NCBI GenBank assembly: GCA_038058095.1
Contig: JBBUBW010000037.1
Location: 1 to 21,878, forward strand
Direction of reading: 5' to 3'
Length of the DNA: 21,878 bases
Source: VMFW01 sp038058095
GTDB taxonomy: Bacteria; Patescibacteriota; Minisyncoccia; UBA6257; 2-01-FULL-56-20
The notes below the pieces were generated by a model that saw nothing but the letters and a program-made list of their open reading frames with translations, made no database searches and was not told the DNA's origin. Of this stretch, positions 7,803 through 14,054 are shown in pieces (the first letter of the stretch is position 1; every line of letters starts with the position of its first letter). The translations under genes were made by a program, and so were the position numbers.

Positions 7803-8501
7803 CTAAAATCTCTCACGTTGCTGACGAATCTCTTTGAGGTTGCTTTGTTCGTCCACTACGATTTCCCAAACTGGTGGGAGAATAATCGAGTAAGTAGAAG
7901 GTCCTACCCACTCAATCCGTATAGTCCAAATATTTCTACTCTTCGATGCAGTATATTCCCACCAAGAAGGTTCGTAGCCAGAGCGATTATATATATCTTC
8001 AGTCAGTTTGATAACTTCAATCGCGGTCTGACTGTCTGCAACTTGAATCCGTTGTTTACTCATAAAATCAGAATACTCGGGGCTTCTATAATACGACTCG
8101 TAATCCTCTTCGCCAGGCCCCACCCATTTAGCCTGCCAACCCAAAGCCGGCTTCGCAATCTCGATTATGTCTCCATCTACCCTCAAGGCAAAAGTGAAAT
8201 ATTTCTCGGTGTAGATTCTAAAATTTGGTAAATATTTAGATATGAGCTCACTTTTAACTTCTACAAACTTTCTTGGTTCTCGATCAAGCTGTCGCATCTT
8301 CTCGATATGTTGCTCGGCAAATACTCTCCACTTCTCTTCGGCCTCCTTCCAGTCTAATGGGTTTGTTTTTGATGATGGCTGTAAATCGTTCGCAGGAATT
8401 GAGTTTTTGGGAGGACCGAAGTCTTTTTTAACATATCCATATAATACAACAAGGGCTAAAATAGCTACCGCTATTAAAATTGGAATATTTTTATTACGCA
8501 T
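7803..8501 (-). CDS. Orphan membrane-anchored protein (cassette 1 cargo)
   Basis: The product is 232 residues. An N-terminal anchor or uncleaved signal, MRNKNIPILIAVAILALVVLYGYV, precedes a Pro/Ser/Asn linker and a soluble domain of about 180 residues rich in Trp, Tyr and Glu (for example YEPSWWEYTASKSRNIWTIRIEWVG and IILPPVWEIVVDEQSN). The domain probably faces the exterior. No family is recognised. The start ATG (8501) directly follows the anchor and has no Shine-Dalgarno sequence. Upstream (8514-8544) lies a near copy of the sequence that also precedes the recombinase gene. The plus-strand frame across this gene (7782-8231) is a shadow: the minus-strand frame is the one with a coherent anchor and domain layout. 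Confidence 0.7.
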   Translation of the reverse strand: MRNKNIPILIAVAILALVVLYGYVKKDFGPPKNSIPANDLQPSSKTNPLDWKEAEEKWRVFAEQHIEKMRQLDREPRKFVEVKSELISKYLPNFRIYTEKYFTFALRVDGDIIEIAKPALGWQAKWVGPGEEDYESYYRSPEYSDFMSKQRIQVADSQTAIEVIKLTEDIYNRSGYEPSWWEYTASKSRNIWTIRIEWVGPSTYSIILPPVWEIVVDEQSNLKEIRQQRERF

Positions 8502-8513
8502 AGGGGTGTTGAA

Positions 8514-8544
8514 AAAATTTTATTTTCCCAAAATTAAAATGCAG
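8514..8544. repeat. Shared leader repeat, left copy
   Basis: Read on the minus strand, ctgcatttt, an extra aatttt, then gggaaaataaaat and a T-run. The copy at 8773-8799 on the plus strand lacks only the 6-nt insertion. Each copy lies just upstream of a start codon (8501 minus, 8811 plus). No tidy promoter is seen in either. The gap 8502-8810 otherwise consists of the repeat arms. Confidence 0.7.
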
Positions 8545-8562
8545 TTCGAGCCGATATTTTTA
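8536..8562 (-). pseudogene. 27-nt relic of a recombinase 3' end
   Basis: On the minus strand this repeats the codons for KNIGSNCIL of the serine recombinase (identical to 10148-10174) and then departs. It suggests that a second recombinase copy, or a rearrangement of the same one, once occupied this place. Too short to be functional. Confidence 0.6.
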
Positions 8563-8582
8563 CAGGTTCTTTGGCGGTTTTT

Positions 8583-8682
8583 ATCGGCGCGGCGGAGCCG
8601 CGGTTTCGGATTTTTGCGGGGTACTTTCCTCGCCGCCGCAGGCGGCGAAAACCGTCCGAACTATTTCAAGAATAGACCACCA
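8583..8682. repeat. Inverted repeat 1, right arm (100 nt)
   Basis: Exact reverse complement of 7638-7737. It ends with CCACCA, which is also the start of inverted repeat 2. Confidence 0.95.
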
Positions 8683-8777
8683 GACAGGAAATTGCAAGCA
8701 AGGGGCAGTCGCCTCGCTTCGCTCGGCGGCCAATTCGTATTGAATTTTGGGCGAAAAAATCAGTTGGCGATTCTGCA
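8677..8777. repeat. Inverted repeat 2, left arm (101 nt)
   Basis: Exact reverse complement of 10174-10274. It starts with CCACCAGACAGG, the same text that forms the CCA end and 3' flank of tRNA-Leu at the other arm. Minus-strand reading of this arm encodes the same C-terminal residues as the recombinase. Confidence 0.95.
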
Positions 8778-8799
8778 TTTTGGGAAAATAAAATTTTTA
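8773..8799. repeat. Shared leader repeat, right copy
   Basis: ctgcattttgggaaaataaaat followed by a T-run, 11 nt before the recombinase ATG. Inverted copy at 8514-8544. Confidence 0.7.
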
Positions 8800-8810
8800 A
8801 TCAAAATCAT

Positions 8811-10322
8811 ATGAAATATATACTTTACGCTCGCAAGAGCACAGAAGACGAGGACAGACAAATTTTGAGCATTGAAGCCCAAGTCTTTGAGTTGAAAGAA
8901 TTTGCCGCCAAAGAAAAACTTGAAATTGTCGCTTCCTTTCAGGAGACAAAAACTGCCAAAGAACCTGGACGAATGAAATTCGCAGAAATGTTGTCATTGA
9001 TTGAGAAAGGAAAGGCAGATGGAATACTCTCATGGAATCCCGATCGTCTTGCAAGAAATTCTGTGGACGGCGGAAAAATTATTCACATGATTGATCGCGG
9101 CTTGATTAAATCTTTGAAGTTTCCGACATTTTGGTTTGAGCCAACTCCGCAAGGACTTTTTATGCTCCAAATTGCTTTCGGACAAAGCAAATACTATGTA
9201 GATTCTTTGCGAGAAAATGTAACTCGCGGCATGAGGCAAAAAGTGCGAAATGGTGTTTGGCCAAGCAAAGCACCACTCGGCTATTTGAACAATCCCAAAA
9301 CGCGGGGAATTGATATTGATACAGAAAAAGCCCCTATAGTCAAAAAGATTTTTGAACTCTATGCCACCGGAAATTACAATCTTCGAGAAATAGCCGAGTG
9401 GCATAAACAAAAAAGCAATTTGGAGCGAAGTATCTCAATGTCTCAAATTCACAAGTTACTCCAGAATATCTTCTACATCGGCCTTATGAAATACAAAAAT
9501 GAAATCCACGAAGCTACTCACGAGCCGCTTATTTCAAAGAAACTTTTTGATAAAGTACAAGAAATTATGAAAGAGAAGGGCAAGCCGCAAAAAGTTAAGA
9601 AACACAACTTTGCTTTTCTTGGCCTGATGAAATGCCCTTGCTCGGCGGCGATAACTGCCGAAAAGAAAATCAAGCCAAGCGGCAGAGAGTATGTGTATTA
9701 CCGATGCACGAAAAAGAAGGGTCCGTGCCAAGAAAAACATTTTTTGCGGCAAGAGGAATTATACGCGCAGATTAAATCTTTTCTTCAAAAAGTTTCTTTG
9801 TCGAGCTACGACACAGAGAAAGTTTTGGCCGAATTAAATAAGGAAGAAATGGGAGCAAAGGAACAAGCTGAAATCACTGTTCAAAATCTTAAAACAGAAT
9901 TGGCAATGGCTGAACAAAAGTTAGAAAAGTTGCTTGATGTCTATTTGGAAGAAACTATTACTGCCGAAGAATACGCGTCTCGCAAAGAAAAATTAATCAA
10001 GCAAAAAGTCGGTTTGCGGGAGCAAATCAAAGATTTTGAACAGAAGGGCTTGTCGTGGCTCGAACCGGCTCGTGAGTTCGTTTTATCCTTAAATCAAGCC
10101 GCGAAACTGCTTGAATCAGAAAACAAGTCGGAAATGACGACATTTCTTAAAAATATCGGCTCGAACTGCATTTTGCAGAATCGCCAACTGATTTTTTCGC
10201 CCAAAATTCAATACGAATTGGCCGCCGAGCGAAGCGAGGCGACTGCCCCTTGCTTGCAATTTCCTGTCTGGTGGGCGAGGAGAGAATCGAACTCTCACGA
10301 CCTTGCGGTCAATGGATTTTGA
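8811..10322 (+). CDS. Large serine recombinase
   Basis: A site-specific recombinase of the large serine (resolvase/invertase) class, 503 residues. The catalytic domain (about 1-150) opens MKYILYARKSTEDEDRQ with nucleophile Ser10 and has the WNPDRLARN arginine motif. The Recombinase domain follows (KAPLGYLNNPKTRGIDIDTEKAPIVKKIFELYATG), then a zinc ribbon with CPC...C...C (about 275-310) and a long coiled coil (about 330-420), the usual order. The last ~34 codons before VWW lie in the right arm of inverted repeat 2, and the final residues (ARRESNSHDLAVNGF) are read from antisense tRNA-Leu, so the true C-terminus depends on what follows the repeat. There is no Shine-Dalgarno sequence. Such enzymes integrate, excise or invert DNA; the flanking inverted repeats make inversion the interesting possibility here. 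Confidence 0.95.
   Translation: MKYILYARKSTEDEDRQILSIEAQVFELKEFAAKEKLEIVASFQETKTAKEPGRMKFAEMLSLIEKGKADGILSWNPDRLARNSVDGGKIIHMIDRGLIKSLKFPTFWFEPTPQGLFMLQIAFGQSKYYVDSLRENVTRGMRQKVRNGVWPSKAPLGYLNNPKTRGIDIDTEKAPIVKKIFELYATGNYNLREIAEWHKQKSNLERSISMSQIHKLLQNIFYIGLMKYKNEIHEATHEPLISKKLFDKVQEIMKEKGKPQKVKKHNFAFLGLMKCPCSAAITAEKKIKPSGREYVYYRCTKKKGPCQEKHFLRQEELYAQIKSFLQKVSLSSYDTEKVLAELNKEEMGAKEQAEITVQNLKTELAMAEQKLEKLLDVYLEETITAEEYASRKEKLIKQKVGLREQIKDFEQKGLSWLEPAREFVLSLNQAAKLLESENKSEMTTFLKNIGSNCILQNRQLIFSPKIQYELAAERSEATAPCLQFPVWWARRESNSHDLAVNGF
10174..10274. repeat. Inverted repeat 2, right arm (101 nt)
   Basis: Exact reverse complement of 8677-8777. It overlaps the recombinase 3' end and reaches two bases into the tRNA-Leu acceptor stem (10273-10274). 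Confidence 0.95.
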
Positions 10323-10354
10323 GTCCATCGCGTCTGCCGTTCCGCCACTCGCCC
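10269..10354 (-). tRNA. tRNA-Leu(CAA)
   Basis: Read on the minus strand from 10354: acceptor gggcgag pairs with ctcgccc, the anticodon stem atgga/tccat encloses the loop ctcaaaa (anticodon CAA, complement of 10319-10321), a long class-II variable arm follows (accgcaaggt), then a T-arm gagag-ttcgatt-ctctc. Discriminator A and CCA are encoded (10269-10272). It reads UUG leucine codons. The CCA end is the boundary of the recombinase cassette, a common placement for integrative elements. Confidence 0.95.
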
Positions 10355-10397
10355 ATTTTAATAAAACTATCAGTAAATTTAGTACGGGGTAAATCTG

Positions 10398-10413
10398 CCT
10401 CCGCCAGTTGGCG
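10398..10413. repeat. TCCGCCA-nn-TGGCGGA palindrome
   Basis: tccgccagttggcgga, one central mismatch from a perfect palindrome. The same word (tccgccagctggcgga) lies inside parB at 12474, and a related ttctccgctaattggcggagaa is near 19725. Confidence 0.7.
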
Positions 10414-10484
10414 GACCGCCACCCGGGCAATGAAATTTGTATGTAGAATTCTAGTTTATTTTTTTGTGAAAAGCAAAAAAATTT

Positions 10485-10513
10485 TTGCGTTATTTAGGGA
10501 AAATCTATACAAT
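10485..10513 (+). promoter_or_regulatory. Candidate parA promoter
   Basis: TTGCGT (10485-10490), a 17-nt spacer and TACAAT (10508-10513). Transcription would be expected to begin at about 10520, immediately before the parA ATG at 10521, predicting a leaderless or nearly leaderless message. Confidence 0.5.
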
Positions 10514-10520
10514 TAGGGCA

Positions 10521-11339
10521 ATGGCCAGGATTATTAGTATTTGTAATGCCAAGGGGGGGGTTGGGAAAACTACTACGGCGGTTAATTTAGGGAGCTATCT
10601 GGCGGCGATGGGCCGGAGGGTGCTTTTGGTTGATTTTGACCCTCAAGCGAACGCAAGTTCGGCTCTTGGGTATGATCCATTAAAAACCGAAGTGAGTGTT
10701 TATCACGGAGTAATTAATGCAGTGCCTCACGAGCACGTGCTTCGCCCCACTGCTCTTTTTAATTTTCATTTAGTGCCGGCGGCGCCGCATTTAGCCGGAG
10801 CTTTAGTAGAGTTTGTGAATTTGCCGGAGCGGGAATATTTTTTAAGGAAGTTTTTAAACAGATTTAGACATCAGTATGATTATGTTTTGATTGATTTGCC
10901 GCCGTCTTTAAGTTTACTGACGGTAAATGGCCTAATGGCATCGGACGAAGTTCTAATTCCGGTTCAGGCGGAATATTACAGTTTAGAAGGATTGGGCCAA
11001 CTTTTACAGACGGTTAACTTGATTCGTGATAATATGGGCCATAATTTAAGAGTGACGGGGGCGCTTATAACTATGTATAATCGGAACGAACGATTAAGCC
11101 GGGAGGTGGCGAAAGACTTAAGAAGGAATTTTCCGTATCAGGTTTTTAAGACCGAGATTCCGCGAAGCGTGGCGCTGGCTGAGGCCCCAAGTTTTTCAAA
11201 GCCAGTGATACTTTACAGGCCTGATTCTATCGGCGCTCTGGCGTATAAAAATTTGGCCGATGAGATTCTGGCACAAGAAAAAGAATTGGTTTCGGGAACG
11301 ATGGTGTCTAGTCAAGATTTCGGAAACTTTATTATTTAG
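10521..11339 (+). CDS. parA: Chromosome partitioning ATPase ParA/Soj
   Basis: A 272-residue deviant-Walker ATPase that moves ParB-DNA complexes in chromosome segregation. KGGVGKTTTAVNLG near the N-terminus is the Walker A with the signature Lys; VLLVDFDPQANAS and YDYVLIDLPPSLSLLTVNGL are the Walker A' and B regions. The ending QVFKTEIPRSVALAEAPSFSKPV is typical of ParA/Soj. MARIISICNAKGGVG at 10521 is the natural N-terminus; an upstream in-frame ATG at 10485 would add a non-conserved stretch overlapping the promoter. parB follows after 173 nt filled by a palindrome. Confidence 0.96.
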   Translation: MARIISICNAKGGVGKTTTAVNLGSYLAAMGRRVLLVDFDPQANASSALGYDPLKTEVSVYHGVINAVPHEHVLRPTALFNFHLVPAAPHLAGALVEFVNLPEREYFLRKFLNRFRHQYDYVLIDLPPSLSLLTVNGLMASDEVLIPVQAEYYSLEGLGQLLQTVNLIRDNMGHNLRVTGALITMYNRNERLSREVAKDLRRNFPYQVFKTEIPRSVALAEAPSFSKPVILYRPDSIGALAYKNLADEILAQEKELVSGTMVSSQDFGNFII

Positions 11340-11349
11340 TGGTTACAAT

Positions 11350-11494
11350 GATTAAAAATTCGCTTTTCTCAACCCGCTTCACTTGTCCAACGACTCGTTC
11401 GCTTGTCCTCGCCGGTTTGCCGCTCGGAAAAAAGAGAGAACGAGCGGACCATGCCAAGCCGGCTGCGAGGGTTTCGGAAAACGAATTTTTAATC
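11350..11494. repeat. Large palindrome between parA and parB
   Basis: Outer arms gattaaaaattcgcttttc (11350-11368) and gaaaacgaatttttaatc (11477-11494) pair with one bulged base. An inner stem ccgctcg (11420-11426) with cgagcgg (11441-11447) and flanking gccgg/ccggc also pair. It occupies nearly the whole parA-parB gap. No parS-like TGTTYCACGTGRAACA is seen in it. Confidence 0.75.
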
Positions 11495-11512
11495 TAGAAA
11501 TATTTTTTATCT

Positions 11513-12559
11513 ATGACCTTAGGAAAAGGATTGGAATCTTTAATACCGCCGGGCGGAGGACAAAAGCAGAATGATGACGGAATAGTCCAGCCCCAAGAAG
11601 AAAAAAAGGAAGAGGAGATTTCTGGTTCGCAAATCGTACCCTCAAGCGAAGCCCAAGGCGGGGCGATGGTTTTTACGGAAAAAGAAAAGCACTTTGAACG
11701 CAAACAGCCTGATTTCCTTCAGCAAAACTCCCGCCTTCGCGCGAGTGCTTCGGACGGGCAGGCGATTTTTCAGATTGAGGTTGAAAAAATAAAACCGAAT
11801 CCCCACCAGCCGAGAAAAAATTTCGGTGAAGATTCGCTTAGGGAGCTTGCGGCTTCAATTCGAGAAGTTGGGATTCTGCAGCCGATTGTGGTAACTAAGG
11901 TGGAAAAAGAAACTTCAACCGGAACGGATGTGGAATATATTTTGATTGCCGGAGAGAGGCGGTTTTTAGCGGCTAAGATTTTGGGATTAGAGAGGGTACC
12001 GGCGATTGTGCGAAGGGTGGATTTTGAACGCGAGAGATTAGAGATGGCGATTATTGAAAACTTACAGCGCGAAAATTTAAATCCAGTTGAGACGGCTCGC
12101 GCTTTTTCCCGGCTTCAGGATGAATTTAACCTTACCCAGAGAGAGATCGCGACTCGTTTGGGTAAAAGCCGGGAAGCGGTAGCGAATAGTGTGCGGCTTT
12201 TGGACTTACCGGCCTATATCCAGGATTCCTTGGCAAAAGGAGAACTATCTGAAACTCATGGGAGACTTTTGCTTTCGGTGGCTGACCCGGCTTCCCAGAA
12301 GAAACTTTTTGATGATATTGTTTTGAATAAAATGACTACTCGAGAATTAAAAGATCGAGTGAGACCGGATAAAAAAGAATCTTCAGTTCAAAGTTTATCA
12401 CCGGAACTTGTGATGCTTGAGCACGAACTAACTTCGAAATTTAAGGCGCCAGTTAAGATTGAGAAGCACGGTCCGCCAGCTGGCGGAGGGAAAATCACAA
12501 TTAGATATTATTCGGACGAGGAACTGAGGGGGATTTTAGAGCAGCTGAAGCTAGAATAA
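11513..12559 (+). CDS. parB: Chromosome partitioning protein ParB/Spo0J
   Basis: A 348-residue DNA-binding partition protein and CTP-dependent clamp partner of ParA. The N-terminus MTLGKGLESLIPPGG is the ParA-interacting tip found in ParB. A low-complexity Gln/Glu-rich linker follows (to about 80). The nuclease-like N domain reads VEKIKPNPHQPRKNF...LRELAASIREVGILQPIVV, with AGERRFLAAK (the GERRxRA CTP motif with a changed middle residue) and IENLQRENLNPVETARAFSRL. The helix-turn-helix LTQREIATRLGKSREAVANSVRLLDLP follows, then the dimer domain. PPAGGG near the end is encoded by the palindrome at 12474-12489. It overlaps the convergent rel gene by 9 bp. Confidence 0.96.
   Translation: MTLGKGLESLIPPGGGQKQNDDGIVQPQEEKKEEEISGSQIVPSSEAQGGAMVFTEKEKHFERKQPDFLQQNSRLRASASDGQAIFQIEVEKIKPNPHQPRKNFGEDSLRELAASIREVGILQPIVVTKVEKETSTGTDVEYILIAGERRFLAAKILGLERVPAIVRRVDFERERLEMAIIENLQRENLNPVETARAFSRLQDEFNLTQREIATRLGKSREAVANSVRLLDLPAYIQDSLAKGELSETHGRLLLSVADPASQKKLFDDIVLNKMTTRELKDRVRPDKKESSVQSLSPELVMLEHELTSKFKAPVKIEKHGPPAGGGKITIRYYSDEELRGILEQLKLE
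12474..12489. repeat. TCCGCCAGCTGGCGGA palindrome inside parB
   Basis: A perfect 16-nt palindrome within the parB C-terminal coding region, read as part of GPPAGGG. It matches the intergenic copy at 10398. Confidence 0.75.
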
Positions 12560-14017
12560 TTTCTTATTTAGGCGTTCGCTTTTTTCCTTGAAGAAACCGC
12601 GGATGTGTTCTTTGGCGTGGGGGGTTTTGACGAATTCAAGCCATTTTTCTGAAGGTTTTTTCCCTTTTTGAGTGATAATTTTCACCAAATCACCAGAGGC
12701 GAGTTCGGCGTTTAATGGTTTTAGCGCACTGTTGATTTCGGCTTTGATAGCGCTATGACCGACGTCGGAATGTATTTTGTAAGCGAAATCTAAAGAAGTG
12801 GAACCTTTAGGAAGGTCGATGACGTCTCCCTTGGGAGTGATGATAAAGATTCTGTCTTTAAAGAAATCTATTTTCATCGCCTCGATAAATTCTTGATAAC
12901 TTGAGGCGAGGTTGACGGATTCGTTTTGCCAGCGCCTTAAGTGCCGAATTAGGGGGACTTCTTTGAGTTTGTCTTTTAATGATTTCGGCGGTTCATCTTT
13001 TTTATCAAGGTTTTGTTTATAGAGCCAATGAGCGGCTAGGCCGTTTTTATTTTCGTCGTGCATTTTCTCGGTGTGGATTTGGATTTCGATATGTTTGTTC
13101 TCCGGGCCGACGATGGTGGTGTGAAGGGAGCGATAACCCGAGGATTTAGGTGAGGCAATATAGTCTTTAATGCGGCCGGGGAGAGGCGGCCAATTTTGAT
13201 GGATAACTCCTAAAGCTTCGTAGCAGTCTTTAGGGTCTTTGAAAACAACCCAAGTGGTAATGAGGTCGTAGATTTGAGAGAAATCCATTTCGTGCCTTAA
13301 GAGTTTGAAATAAAGACTAGAATAGCGTTTGGCTCTGAAGTCGATAAATAAAGGTTCAAGTTTGTTTTCTTTCAGTAGCGCTTCAAGCTGGGGTTTAAAT
13401 TTAATTAAATATTCTTGGCGGGCGTCATATTCATCTTTGATATTTTTTAGAAGCCAGTCATATTCTTTTGGGTAAAGGACGGGGAAGCAGAGATCGTGCA
13501 ATTCGCCCGCGAGGCTTGCCATGCCGATTTGGTAGGCTAGGGGTGCGTGGATGTCGTTGGTTTCCTGAGCGAGCTCTCTTTGCTTATCTAACGGCAACCC
13601 CTCGAGCGTTTTCATATTATGAAGGCGGTTGGCGAGTTTAATAAAAACAATTCGGAGATCTTCGCTTAAAGCAATAATAACTTTTCTCAGATTTTCGATT
13701 TTTGAGGCCGCGTTTTGGTATTTAACGAGAGAGAGTTTGGCAATGCCTTCGGTTAAAAAGGCGATATCATCACCGAATTCTTTTCGGATTTCAGCGATAG
13801 GAACTTTAGCGACTGTCAGCACGTCGTGAAGAAGGCCAGCGGCGATGCTGGTTTCGTCGAGATGCCATTGGTTTAAGAGTTCGGCGGTTCTAAGAGCATG
13901 GGTAAAGTAAGGGTCGCCGTTTTCCCGTTTCTGGCCCTCGTGGGCTTTTTGAGCAAATATAAAGGCGCGCCCAATTAGGCTTTTGGGTTCCCGGTTCGCG
14001 ATTTCCTCCACGTTCAT
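12551..14017 (-). CDS. RelA/SpoT-like (p)ppGpp synthetase with degenerate hydrolase domain
   Basis: A 488-residue alarmone enzyme. The HD region (1-160) keeps His40, His64 and Asp65 (THALRTAELL, GLLHDV), but the Glu-Asp expected three to four residues later reads Thr-Val, and KLANRLHNMKT has Asn130 where the last metal-binding Asp belongs. By alignment to Rel of S. equisimilis (H53, H77, D78, E81, D82, D144, from memory) hydrolysis is probably lost or weak. The synthetase domain retains FRAKRYSSLYFKL, YDLI, SPKSSGYRSLHTT and EIQIHT, so synthesis is plausible. A TGS domain follows (RIFIITPKGDVIDLPKGSTSLDFAYKIH). There is no ACT/RRM domain, so it is shorter than full-length Rel. It starts 37 nt after topA. 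Confidence 0.9.
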   Translation of the reverse strand: MNVEEIANREPKSLIGRAFIFAQKAHEGQKRENGDPYFTHALRTAELLNQWHLDETSIAAGLLHDVLTVAKVPIAEIRKEFGDDIAFLTEGIAKLSLVKYQNAASKIENLRKVIIALSEDLRIVFIKLANRLHNMKTLEGLPLDKQRELAQETNDIHAPLAYQIGMASLAGELHDLCFPVLYPKEYDWLLKNIKDEYDARQEYLIKFKPQLEALLKENKLEPLFIDFRAKRYSSLYFKLLRHEMDFSQIYDLITTWVVFKDPKDCYEALGVIHQNWPPLPGRIKDYIASPKSSGYRSLHTTIVGPENKHIEIQIHTEKMHDENKNGLAAHWLYKQNLDKKDEPPKSLKDKLKEVPLIRHLRRWQNESVNLASSYQEFIEAMKIDFFKDRIFIITPKGDVIDLPKGSTSLDFAYKIHSDVGHSAIKAEINSALKPLNAELASGDLVKIITQKGKKPSEKWLEFVKTPHAKEHIRGFFKEKSERLNKKLF

Positions 14018-14054
14018 GGCAACAGTATGAAAGATTTGAGACTTAGAATCAAGA

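Larger units (their letters stand above)
7638..8682. mobile_element. Inverted-repeat cassette 1 (orphan cargo)
   Basis: A 1045-bp unit bounded by 100-nt perfect inverted repeats, with TGGTGG/CCACCA at its outer ends. It holds the minus-strand 232-residue gene, and at 8536-8562 a 27-nt copy of part of the recombinase 3' coding end. No recombinase of its own is present, so if mobile it would depend on the neighbouring one. It abuts cassette 2, sharing CCACCA at 8677-8682. Confidence 0.6.
8677..10274. mobile_element. Inverted-repeat cassette 2 (serine recombinase) at tRNA-Leu
   Basis: A 1598-bp unit bounded by 101-nt perfect inverted repeats, containing a complete large serine recombinase gene whose 3' coding end lies inside the right arm. 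The right boundary is the 3' end of tRNA-Leu(CAA). Cassette limits are CCACCA and its complement. Insertion and inversion are inferred, not seen. Confidence 0.7.

Noticed and set aside
7782..8231. 149-codon plus-strand frame opposite the 232-residue gene
   Set aside because: The minus-strand frame has a coherent anchor and domain layout; this one does not.
7638..8682. Inverted-repeat cassette 1 as a classical insertion sequence
   Set aside because: There is no transposase, and arms of 100 nt with perfect identity are unlike ordinary terminal inverted repeats.
8242..8814. 190-codon plus-strand frame across the inverted-repeat junction
   Set aside because: It is antisense to the orphan cargo gene and then reads repeat arms; low-complexity product without domains.
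10116..10430. 104-codon minus-strand frame across the recombinase 3' end and tRNA-Leu
   Set aside because: It overlaps the recombinase in antisense and reads through the tRNA; no protein-like features.
10731..10740. gagcacgtgc in parA and ccacgtgc at 19785 as parS sites
   Set aside because: Only the central CACGTG matches; the flanking TGTTY/RAACA of parS is absent.
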